Shown: positions 57,268-64,000 of the stretch, in pieces
How positions within the stretch are numbered: position 1 is the stretch's first letter
How the letters are laid out: each line of letters opens with the position of its first letter
NCBI GenBank assembly: GCA_902826615.1
Contig: CADEFN010000009.1
Coordinates: 62,001 to 126,000 of the forward strand
Length of the DNA stretch: 64,000 nt
Source: an uncultured Gemmatimonadota bacterium
Lineage (GTDB): Bacteria; Gemmatimonadota; Gemmatimonadetes; Gemmatimonadales; Gemmatimonadaceae
Direction of reading: 5' to 3'
The notes under the pieces: generated by a model
Database searches by the model: none
Told to the model about the DNA's origin: nothing
Seen by the model: only the letters and a program-made list of their open reading frames with translations
Position numbers and translations under genes: made by a program

Positions 57268-57316
57268 GACGGCAGACGGCAGACGGCAGATGGCAGAGGG
57301 CAGGTGGCAGACGGCA
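57268..57316 (+). repeat. heptamer tandem array right after a stop codon
   Basis: Seven consecutive 7-mers begin on the base after TGA 57265-57267: GACGGCA three times, GATGGCA, GAGGGCA, GGTGGCA, GACGGCA (consensus GRNGGCA). Nothing else is recognised in the remaining 68 bases before the CotH gene. Confidence 0.88.
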
Positions 57317-57384
57317 GCGTCGGCACTGACGCCTGAAAGTGTGACCCAGGCCATGGCCGAGTCAGCCGTGCACCCGCCTTCTTG

Positions 57385-58719
57385 ATGTCGTTGCTTGCGA
57401 TACGTTCCACTATCCCGAACATCCGGTCAGTGCTGAGACGCTCTCACATTTGGTTCCTCTGGTGCTCGCTGGCGGCGCTTGCCTGCCGGCCGGTCACCGA
57501 CGCACCCGCGCCCGAAGTCGTTCAGCCGGCGCCACCTGGCGCGGTGGTCGAGCAGCTCCCGGTGCTGGCCATCGGCACGGCTGGCGGTGTGACGGTGACA
57601 TCAAAGGACACCTACATCGGGGGCACCTATCGTCTGACTGACGCGGATGGACGCAGCCTCAACGATGGCACGCTCGAGATTCGCGGACGCGGCAATACTA
57701 CGTGGGGAATGCCGAAGAAGCCGTATCGGCTGCGGCTCACCGGATCCACCGGTTTGCTCGGCATGCCGGCAAGCCGTCACTGGATCCTGCTGGCCAATTT
57801 CTCGGACAAGACGCTCATGCGGAATGACGTCACCTTCGAGCTGAGTCGTCAGCTGGGGATGGCCTACACCGTGCGTTCGCAGTTCGTGGAATTGCAGATG
57901 AATGGGGTGTACGAGGGCATCTATCAGCTGACAGAACAGATCCGGATTGCCACCGATCGGGTGAATATCCCCGAGGTCAAAGTGGGCGACACCGCTGGAA
58001 GTGCCGTCACAGGCGGGTACCTCATCGAGATCGACGAGCGATCAGGTGAGGACTTCTGTGTGCGATCGGCGGTGACGCCGATGGTGTGGTGCTTCGGTAA
58101 TCCCGAGACGCTGCGAGACCCGGCATGGAGCGCGCAGCGACAGTACGTCGAGGGGATGATCCGTCAGGCGGATCAGGCCGTTATGGGGCCACAATTCGCC
58201 AGTCCGACAGCGGGTTATGCCTCGGTGATCGACGTCGAGTCAGCCATCAACTACTACCTGCTCAACGAACTCTTCAAGAACGTCGACGGCAACCTCAGGC
58301 TCAGCACCTACCTCTACAAGAAGAGAGACGGCAAGATCTTCTTCGGTCCCTTCTGGGACTTCGATCTCGCGATTGGGAATGTGAACTACGACAACGCCGA
58401 CAAGATCGAAGGGTGGCATACTCGTCAGGCACCCTGGTTCGGGAGGATGTTTCAGGATCCGGCGTTCGATGCGAAGGTGAAGGCACGCTGGGCCCAGCTG
58501 CGGCGCGACAAGGTGATCGATAACCTCTTTTCCTACGTCCTGGCTCGGCAGCGATACCTGAGCAAGGTGCAGGTGAAGAACTTCGAGCGCTGGCCGATTC
58601 TCGGGACCTGGGTGTGGCCCAACCGGGTGGTGACGGGGTCGTATGTGGGGGAGGTGACGGCGCTGCAGGACTGGCTCTTCCAGCGGATGCGCTGGATGGA
58701 CAGTCAGCTGGGGACGTAA
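57385..58719 (+). CDS. CotH-kinase-family lipoprotein
   Basis: 444 residues from ATG 57385. A basic N-terminus with lipobox LAALAC. The CotH domain is recognised from LEIRGRGNTTWGMPKKPYRL, HWILLANFSDKTLMRND, VELQMNGVYEGIYQLTEQI and FFGPFWDFDLAIGNVNYDN, where the paired aspartates fit an atypical kinase site. CotH phosphorylates spore-coat proteins in Bacillus; bacterial lipoproteins of this type have unknown targets. Same strand as the DUF3142 pair, after the 7-mer array. Confidence 0.9.
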   Translation: MSLLAIRSTIPNIRSVLRRSHIWFLWCSLAALACRPVTDAPAPEVVQPAPPGAVVEQLPVLAIGTAGGVTVTSKDTYIGGTYRLTDADGRSLNDGTLEIRGRGNTTWGMPKKPYRLRLTGSTGLLGMPASRHWILLANFSDKTLMRNDVTFELSRQLGMAYTVRSQFVELQMNGVYEGIYQLTEQIRIATDRVNIPEVKVGDTAGSAVTGGYLIEIDERSGEDFCVRSAVTPMVWCFGNPETLRDPAWSAQRQYVEGMIRQADQAVMGPQFASPTAGYASVIDVESAINYYLLNELFKNVDGNLRLSTYLYKKRDGKIFFGPFWDFDLAIGNVNYDNADKIEGWHTRQAPWFGRMFQDPAFDAKVKARWAQLRRDKVIDNLFSYVLARQRYLSKVQVKNFERWPILGTWVWPNRVVTGSYVGEVTALQDWLFQRMRWMDSQLGT

Positions 58720-58878
58720 GGTCGTCGCGGGAGCGGTGCCTTCGGTCAGGCGATGAGCGCAGTCCGTGAAGTGCACCGTGCTGCCGAACCACAACCGGCC
58801 AGCGTGTCGGATCAGGAGACACCGCAGTATCGGCGCGCTCCTCCCATGCTATCTTTCGGGTCCCCCACTGCACGAACC

Positions 58879-59112
58879 ATGGGACAGACTGTTGAGCTGA
58901 TGGAGCGCATCACCGTGAATCCCGACCAGTGCGGCGGTAGGCCGTGCGTGCGCGGCATGCGGATTCGCGTTATCGACGTGTTGGATCTGCTGGCGACGGG
59001 ACTGACCGCGGCCGAGGTGATCGGGGAACTCCCCGACCTCGAGCCGGCGGACGTCACCGCCTGCCTGAAGTTTGCGAGTCGCCGACTCGACCACCCAGTA
59101 CTGGCCGCGTAG
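58879..59112 (+). CDS. DUF433 antitoxin
   Basis: 77 residues. ERITVNPDQCGGRPCVRGMR and VIDVLDLLATGLTAAEVIGE and DLEPADVTACLKFASRRLDH are standard DUF433. The family is the antitoxin of DUF433-DUF5615 type II toxin-antitoxin pairs. The partner gene follows 12 bases later but is frameshifted, so this antitoxin seems to be an orphan of a broken pair. Confidence 0.9.
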   Translation: MGQTVELMERITVNPDQCGGRPCVRGMRIRVIDVLDLLATGLTAAEVIGELPDLEPADVTACLKFASRRLDHPVLAA

Positions 59113-59124
59113 TTGGCACTCCAC

Positions 59125-59477
59125 GTGGCCGTGCTCTGGATAGACGCCCAAGTGTCACCCGCCATAGCGCCCTGGCTGCGAGAGACCTTGGGGGTGGACG
59201 CGCACGCACTCCGTGATCTCGGTTTACGCGATGCCGAGGATGCAGCGATCTTCGCACAGGCCCGCAGCGCGGGAGTTCCCATCGCGTGCTGACGAAGGAT
59301 GGGGACTTCGTGGAGTTGGTCCAGCGCGCTGGGCCGCCGCCCCAAGTGCTGTGGCTTCGGTGTGGCAATACGAGCAACGCGACCCTGCGAGCACTGCTTC
59401 AACGCGAGTGGTCGCGGATCGCCGGTCTGCTGGCTGCGGGAGAGGCCCTGATCGAGATCAGCGACCGAGCCAGCTAA
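59125..59477 (+). pseudogene. DUF5615 PIN-like toxin, frameshifted
   Basis: The reading frame from GTG 59125 encodes IDAQVSPAIAPWLRETLGV and DAEDAAIFAQARSAGVPIA, then stops at TGA 59290-59292. The next 190 bases in the -1 frame (from 59286) encode VLTKDGDFVELVQRAGPPPQ, WLRCGNTSNATLRALL and LIEISDRAS. Joined, they give a full-length DUF5615 protein (PIN-like nuclease toxin). The acidic residues are present in both halves. A one-base deletion near 59284-59288 explains the break. No slippery heptamer is visible, so decay is likelier than programmed frameshifting. Confidence 0.85.
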
Positions 59478-59485
59478 CACGATCA

Positions 59486-59647
59486 TGTGACCGCCTGGTG
59501 CGGGATGCGCGGTACCCTGATCGGAGTCAGGCGATCGAGGCCGCGATAGCCTTGCAGGTGGAGCGACTGGAGCGGCGCCGGTTGATTGATGCATGCGCCG
59601 AGCTTGATCAGTACACCGGGCACTTTCGCGTTGGCCGCATGCCTTGA
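59486..59647 (+). pseudogene. remnant of a ribbon-helix-helix antitoxin
   Basis: The sequence encodes CDRLVRDARYPDRSQAIEAA and a further 30 residues ending in DACAELDQYTGHFR, which resembles the second half of small RHH-type antitoxins. The first beta-strand and a start codon are missing. It lies directly after the broken toxin gene. Sequence from 59648 to 59839 shows nothing recognised beyond a short GAGCT/AGCTC stem. Confidence 0.4.
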
Positions 59648-59839
59648 CAGGAGCGTGCGGTTTGCCGATCAGCAGTGTCTGTGGACGAGCTCCTTAGCTC
59701 GGGCAGCCACCAAGTCGTTCGCGACGCTCGGCAGACGACGGGCCGTTCATGAGGCTACTGGCAAGATAGAAAGGCCGACCGGCCGGTCCTCTCGGCGTCA
59801 CCCTGAGCAATTCGTAGGGGTGCGACCATAAATTGGAGC

Positions 59840-60712
59840 ATGACCACGATCCGTCCCCGGCGACGCTGGCTTCGATGGCTCGCCCTCACGTTCGGCGCGC
59901 TCCTGGTGGCATTCCTGACCTTCGCCATTCCTCGGCTTGGGGAGGAGTTGCCGCCCCCGGCCACCGATCGGCAGTCGGGTCGGCTCGCCCGCGTAACCAT
60001 CTTCGGCGCGACCGGGCGGGTGGGCGAAGGTATCCTGACCGCCGCTCTCCGAGACACGGCGGTGACCCGCATCCAGGTGGTGACGCGGCGCAAGTCACCG
60101 ACGATCGAGCAAGGGCTCTCCACGGGCAAGGTGAGCGCGGTGACCCACGACGACTATCTCGACTACGGCCCGCTCGCCCCGGTCCTTGCCGAGTCGGATG
60201 TGATCTACTGGGCGATCGGCACCAGCACGTTAAACGTCGATAGCGCGGAGTATGCGCGGATTCACCGCGAGTTCCCCAAAGCGCTGCTGCGCCAGTGGGC
60301 GGCGGTGCGCGGTCGGGACCGTCGGCCGACGTTTCACTACGTCAGCGGTGCCGGCGCGGATCTCGCGGCCCTGGCCCGATGGGCGCGCGAGAAGGCGCGG
60401 GCCGAACAAGAGCTGAGCGCGCTGGGCGAGCAGCTCGGGGTGACCGTGGTGTTCTATCGCCCATCCGGGGTGGCGCCCGTTGAGGGCAACGCCGACTTCG
60501 GCGCCCGATACAGGTTGACCAACCCGATCTTCCTGCCGACGAAGATCAGCATCGAGGCCAATGCGATTGGAGAGGCGATGTTGGAGGTGACGGCACGGGG
60601 CGAGGTGACCAACGGACAGGTGCTCACGCACCGGGAGCTCATCCGTCTGGCGGCCGGCTATCGGCGCGTGACGGGGCAGGGGAGCAAGGACGCCGACAGG
60701 CCGTCGTCGTGA
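59840..60712 (+). CDS. membrane-anchored NAD(P)-binding protein
   Basis: 290 residues. A basic N-terminus and one transmembrane helix (LALTFGALLVAFLTFAIPRL) precede a Rossmann fold (VTIFGATGRVGEGILTAALR). HYVSGAGADLAALARWAREK is the active-site-like segment of atypical short-chain dehydrogenases, and FYRPSGVAPVEGNADFG follows. It is close to NmrA/HIM1-type proteins that bind but may not turn over NADP. Anchoring to the membrane is unusual. One TTA codon (TLNV, near 60229) is outside the GTTAGG context. Confidence 0.8.
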   Translation: MTTIRPRRRWLRWLALTFGALLVAFLTFAIPRLGEELPPPATDRQSGRLARVTIFGATGRVGEGILTAALRDTAVTRIQVVTRRKSPTIEQGLSTGKVSAVTHDDYLDYGPLAPVLAESDVIYWAIGTSTLNVDSAEYARIHREFPKALLRQWAAVRGRDRRPTFHYVSGAGADLAALARWAREKARAEQELSALGEQLGVTVVFYRPSGVAPVEGNADFGARYRLTNPIFLPTKISIEANAIGEAMLEVTARGEVTNGQVLTHRELIRLAAGYRRVTGQGSKDADRPSS

Positions 60713-60965
60713 GCGCGGGTCGTTAGGCGGCCTGGTGTATGCCGCACTTATTGAAGGGCCGCTCAGTGCCGGGTATGCCGAAGTGCGACTCACTATCGAC
60801 TATCGATTTCGCTCGAGCTCAGACGGCTGCAGTGGAAGCAACGCAAGCTCGCGTCGGTAGCCGCGCCGCCGAGTTTGTCTCCTGCGACTTTCGGGGAGTA
60901 CGAAGGGACGTATGGTACCAGGATTGTCCGTTGGTCGCCCGGTGCATGGTCGCGTGCCGCGCGCG
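60713..60965. other. intergenic region between convergent genes
   Basis: 253 bases with a GTTAGG copy at 60722-60727 and a short direct repeat (ACTATCG twice, near 60790). No ORF, hairpin terminator or RNA gene is recognised. Confidence 0.5.
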
Positions 60966-62726
60966 CTACTGGTTGGCGGACGGCGGCAGGAGCGTTACAA
61001 GCGAGTCGCTGGGGATGGTCCCGCGGTGGATGAGGTCGCCGCTTTCGTCGGGGTCCTCGCGATACCGAAAGAGCAGGTCGCGGTGCGTGCCCCATTCCCT
61101 GATCAGGTGCAGCGAGTCGCTGAACACCGAGGACAGCGCGCCGTTCGCGGCGGGATAGATGCTGTCGATGCGGGGAGCGCGCCGCACGGAGGAGATAGCG
61201 GGGCTTCCATGTTGTGTCGCTCCCTCCCAGTACGACCGGAGGGATGCGCCCGGCAGCGCCTTGCTCGTTACTCCGGCCAAGTCGAGGATCGTCGCGGCAA
61301 GATCGCGCAAGGAGACCTCGTCCGTGATGCGAACCGGAACGGTCGCGGCACGGGGGAATCGAATCACCAGCGGGACCCGGAGCACGTTCTGATAGAGACT
61401 GAAGCCGTGTCCGCTGATGCCGTGCTCGTTGAAGAGCTCCCCGTGGTCGGCGGCGACGATGACGATGGTGTTGTCCAGTCGACGCTGTCGGCGGAGCGTA
61501 TCGAAGAGTCGTCCGAGGTTCGCGTCGACCCAGCGTATGGCGGCGCGATACTGACCCTCCGGGTCGGTCTCCCCGTTCATGAAGCGTTCGGGGGCATAGT
61601 AGGGGAGATGCGCGTCGAAGTAGTTGAGGAACGCAAACCAGGGCTTCTCCCCAACGGCCGACTGCCACTCCAGAAACTCCTCGGTGATGGCATCCGCGCG
61701 GTGCGGGGCTGGCGTGTGTTTGTCATACACCGAGAGGTCGGGGTCACGCAGTGCCTCAAGGACTGCCGGCCACGAGCGGCTCGACCCGATCTTCTGGATG
61801 CTGCCGGTCTGCGCGAACGAGGAACTCATCAGGACCTGATGCCACGATCGCTGGTAGTCTGATCGGGTATCAAATCCGCGAAGGAGTCCGGAGTCCCACG
61901 CCGTGTAGTGCAGGTTGCCCACGAAGGCACCCGTGGCGTACCCGCGCGCCTGCAAGACCTCGGCGAGCACGGGCGAGTCTGTGTCGAGTGGTCGCTCCCA
62001 GTCTGCGTCGAGTGACGTCGGGTATTGGCCGGTGAACATGGAGGCGTGCGACGGCAGCGTCCACGGCGAAGTCGAGATGGCCCAGTCGAAGACGACGCCC
62101 TCAGCGGCCAGCGCGTCGAGATTGGGGGTGGTGGACTGAGGATACCCGTACAGCGAAAGCGACGCTGCCCGCACCGTGTCCAGGATGATGAGCAGCACGT
62201 TCGGCATGTCTTCCGTGGCGGCCTCGCCACGAACTGTTACGAGCGCCTGGCCGCTCGAGCGGATCAAACGCTCGACTGCTGCCCCCGCGCCCGTCACGAA
62301 CAGGAGCGCTGCGAGGATGATGTGACGTGTTCGTGTCGGGGCACACAATCGCGCCAGCGGCGCCGAGAGCGCCGAGGCAAGACCCGCGGCGAACACGAGG
62401 AGCGCGAATCGGCTGATCTGATTGAACTCGAGCGTCAGGGCGAAGGCAGCTGCCGCCGCATAGACCCACCACACCACCCGTCGAGTGACCAGTGTTGGCG
62501 CGATCACGTGGCCGAGCAAGAGGGGCAACGCCGCCGCGACAAAGAGGATCGCATACGAGAGGGGCGCCATCCAGACAAACTCGCGGGGGTACCAGCCAAA
62601 TTGACTTGCCAGGCTGGTCCGTATCGCCACCGCTGCCGCGTGGACCAGTCCGGTTGCAATCCCCGTGATCAGGCCAGCTGCGACCACTTCGGTGACGCCT
62701 AACGCCTTGTCCCCTTCACCGCACAT
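60966..62726 (-). CDS. membrane sulfatase / alkaline-phosphatase-superfamily protein
   Basis: 586 residues. The N-terminal 150 residues hold about five transmembrane helices (VVAAGLITGIATGLVHAAAV, ALLVFAAGLASALSAPLARL). The rest is a sulfatase-type domain: LLIILDTVRAASLSLYGYPQ, STSPWTLPSHASMFTGQYPT (nucleophile region), YDKHTPAPHRADAITEEFLE, VIVAADHGELFNEHGISGHG. There is no Cys/Ser-x-Pro-x-Arg formylglycine signature, so it would be a phosphatase/phosphotransferase-like member and not a classical arylsulfatase. The usual RADHL segment reads RAASL. Substrate unknown, probably a cell-envelope component. Confidence 0.87.
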   Translation of the reverse strand: MCGEGDKALGVTEVVAAGLITGIATGLVHAAAVAIRTSLASQFGWYPREFVWMAPLSYAILFVAAALPLLLGHVIAPTLVTRRVVWWVYAAAAAFALTLEFNQISRFALLVFAAGLASALSAPLARLCAPTRTRHIILAALLFVTGAGAAVERLIRSSGQALVTVRGEAATEDMPNVLLIILDTVRAASLSLYGYPQSTTPNLDALAAEGVVFDWAISTSPWTLPSHASMFTGQYPTSLDADWERPLDTDSPVLAEVLQARGYATGAFVGNLHYTAWDSGLLRGFDTRSDYQRSWHQVLMSSSFAQTGSIQKIGSSRSWPAVLEALRDPDLSVYDKHTPAPHRADAITEEFLEWQSAVGEKPWFAFLNYFDAHLPYYAPERFMNGETDPEGQYRAAIRWVDANLGRLFDTLRRQRRLDNTIVIVAADHGELFNEHGISGHGFSLYQNVLRVPLVIRFPRAATVPVRITDEVSLRDLAATILDLAGVTSKALPGASLRSYWEGATQHGSPAISSVRRAPRIDSIYPAANGALSSVFSDSLHLIREWGTHRDLLFRYREDPDESGDLIHRGTIPSDSLVTLLPPSANQ

Positions 62727-62878
62727 ATGCGATCGCTAACGATGCGAGAGGTCGTCTGTCAAGTGGTGCGCCGCGGTAGCGCGAGAGACAGGAGACGTCT
62801 CATGGGGATTCGCGGACGACTCGCTGGAGGTATGTCGCCCTTTCCTCCATCAGTGGACAGTTAGGGCCTCGCGCAACA

Positions 62879-63850
62879 TTGGATGGTCCTCTTGACGAGA
62901 TAGCCTGGGATCGAAGGCCAACTCCGGGTCTCGTCACGCGCCAACGCGCGATCTTACTCGCGCGCAGTGTGGCACCCCACACCGTGCTCCCACGGTTGTT
63001 GGTGCTGGCCGCAGTGATGCACCTGGAGCGCGACGAAGGGGATGTCGCCGAGCAGTATGTGCGGGAGGCGTGGGAGGTGGCGACTGCCGAAGGGCGCAGG
63101 GAGTGGGGCGACCCGCATGCGGTGGTGGCGGCGTATGTGGGAGTCGGGACGCTGCACCTCAAGCGGCGAGAGTTTGCGAAGGCGGCCGAAGTACTGGAGG
63201 AGGGTCTTGCCATCGTCGACCGGCTTGGGCTGGTGGCGTGGGGAATTCACCGGGTGATGCCGCTGCTGTGCGAAGCGCATCTGTTCGCGACGGAATACGA
63301 GCGGGCGGAGTCGCTGTGCCGCCGGCTACACCGGGAGAGCGAGGCGTACGGGCACGCGCTGGGGCTGGCCTATGCGGCTGGGGCGCGTGCATTGCTCGCT
63401 CGGCTGCGCGACCAGGACTCGGCCGCTCACGTGTCGATTGTTGCCGCGGCCGAGCAGATGGAAGGGATCCCGTTTGTGTTTGCGGGGGCGAGGCTGCGGC
63501 TCAACGCGGCCCAGGTGATGGTGGCCGATGGACAGCAGGTGGCGGCGCGCGAGCAGCTCCTGAAGGCGCACGCGGTGTTCGCGCGGGTGGGGGCGGTGCG
63601 GGAGCTGGCGCTGACGCGGGCGGAGATGACGCGCGCGGGGATGCGGGCGCGTGACGTGGTGGTGCGCGGGGAAGGTCTGACGGGGCGGGAGCGGGAAGTG
63701 GCGCAGCTGCTGGCTCAGTGGAAGTCGAACAAGGAGATAGCGGTGGCCCTGGGGATTGCGACGCGGACGGCGGAGTCGCACGTGGAGAAGGTGCTGGCGA
63801 AGCTTGGGGTGTCGCGGGCGCAGGTGCGGGATGTGGTGGACGGCTGGTGA
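62879..63850 (+). CDS. LuxR-type regulator, apparently N-terminally truncated
   Basis: 323 residues from TTG 62879. The first 230 residues are TPR-like helices ([40 protein letters not shown]). The C-terminal 60 residues are a LuxR/GerE helix-turn-helix ([40 protein letters not shown]). Large regulators with this layout usually have an ATPase or kinase domain in front. Here there is no upstream ATG or GTG in frame and the preceding 150 bases show no such domain, so this seems to be a surviving C-terminal fragment. Confidence 0.75.
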   Translation: MDGPLDEIAWDRRPTPGLVTRQRAILLARSVAPHTVLPRLLVLAAVMHLERDEGDVAEQYVREAWEVATAEGRREWGDPHAVVAAYVGVGTLHLKRREFAKAAEVLEEGLAIVDRLGLVAWGIHRVMPLLCEAHLFATEYERAESLCRRLHRESEAYGHALGLAYAAGARALLARLRDQDSAAHVSIVAAAEQMEGIPFVFAGARLRLNAAQVMVADGQQVAAREQLLKAHAVFARVGAVRELALTRAEMTRAGMRARDVVVRGEGLTGREREVAQLLAQWKSNKEIAVALGIATRTAESHVEKVLAKLGVSRAQVRDVVDGW

Positions 63851-64000
63851 TGGACCAGCGGCGGACGCTCTGCCTGGCTTCCAGCGCACTGGGCTTTCGT
63901 GCCCGATGCTGGAGCGGGTGATTGGTGATCACGCCGCGGTCGACGACGCGGGACAAACGAGGCGAGAGAGCTGGGACTGTGAGTGGGGTGACAAGAGGGG
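63851..64000. other. window end, no gene recognised
   Basis: The last 150 bases after the LuxR gene hold no ORF that I can support. Confidence 0.4.

Noticed and set aside
59284-59292. RF2-like programmed frameshift at TGC TGA C in the DUF5615 gene
   Set aside because: RF2-type shifting is +1, but the downstream coding frame here is -1, and no slippery heptamer or strong downstream stem is seen.
60912-61862. Plus-strand frame opposite the sulfatase-type gene
   Set aside because: The sulfatase superfamily motifs are on the minus strand; this frame is a shadow.

Overview
This 64 kb window comes from a high-G+C bacterial chromosome (about two-thirds G+C by eye). The density of secreted M28, M14 and M19 peptidases, amidohydrolases and outer-membrane proteins, the gene families present and the lack of mobile elements suggest a Gemmatimonadota-like heterotroph. 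That placement is inference; there is no rRNA or tRNA here to confirm it. Genes lie on both strands in short operons and are tightly packed. No insertion sequence, prophage, CRISPR array, tRNA or rRNA was found.

Layout. 1-7.3 kb: a truncated M14 peptidase, an M28 peptidase, an FMN-dependent 2-hydroxy-acid oxidase, an FKBP lipoprotein and acetoacetyl-CoA synthetase. 7.3-10 kb (minus strand): a Ser/Thr kinase and a LysR regulator that diverges from hppD. 10-14.4 kb: hppD and hmgA (tyrosine to homogentisate to maleylacetoacetate), an M19 dipeptidase and a DUF1579-like protein. 14.6-18.2 kb: an enoyl-CoA hydratase diverging from paaABCD (phenylacetyl-CoA epoxidase). 18.2-25.8 kb: glpD, a split DUF4331 pair with a TPR protein, a GxxExxY protein and a fused 2-oxoacid dehydrogenase E1. 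25.9-32.3 kb: a HEAT-cyclophilin fusion followed by paaG, paaH, paaI, paaJ and paaY. 32.4-48.8 kb: a TolB-propeller/amidohydrolase fusion, gamma-glutamyltransferase, a DUF5916-type outer-membrane protein, paaZ, a second amidohydrolase, a DapL-like aminotransferase, a zinc peptidase, a P1 peptidase, a cyclophilin and a small barrel protein. 49-58.7 kb: an M28 peptidase, a solitary infA, a class III aminotransferase with an acyltransferase, small unknown proteins, a DUF3142-like lipoprotein with a large unknown partner, and a CotH-type protein. 58.8-64 kb: a decayed toxin-antitoxin patch, a membrane-anchored NAD(P)-binding protein, a membrane sulfatase and an apparently truncated LuxR-type regulator.

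Function. The unifying theme is aromatic amino acid catabolism. hppD and hmgA handle tyrosine. The paa genes, spread over four loci (paaABCD, paaGHIJY, paaZ and perhaps the extra enoyl-CoA hydratase), take phenylacetyl-CoA to acetyl- and succinyl-CoA. paaE and paaK are not in the window. Acetoacetyl-CoA synthetase, thiolase and the 2-oxoacid dehydrogenase E1 would feed the products into central metabolism. The many secreted peptidases suggest that peptides are the source of the aromatic amino acids.

Most unusual. (1) The hexamer GTTAGG, usually as CGTTAGG, occurs at least 47 times on the two strands. It supplies nearly all of the rare TTA leucine codons seen and several stop codons. (2) Short tandem arrays of 9-mers (GARGCACGR) and 7-mers (GRNGGCA) directly abut start and stop codons, in opposite polarity at the 5' and 3' ends of genes; at hmgA they bracket the ORF exactly.
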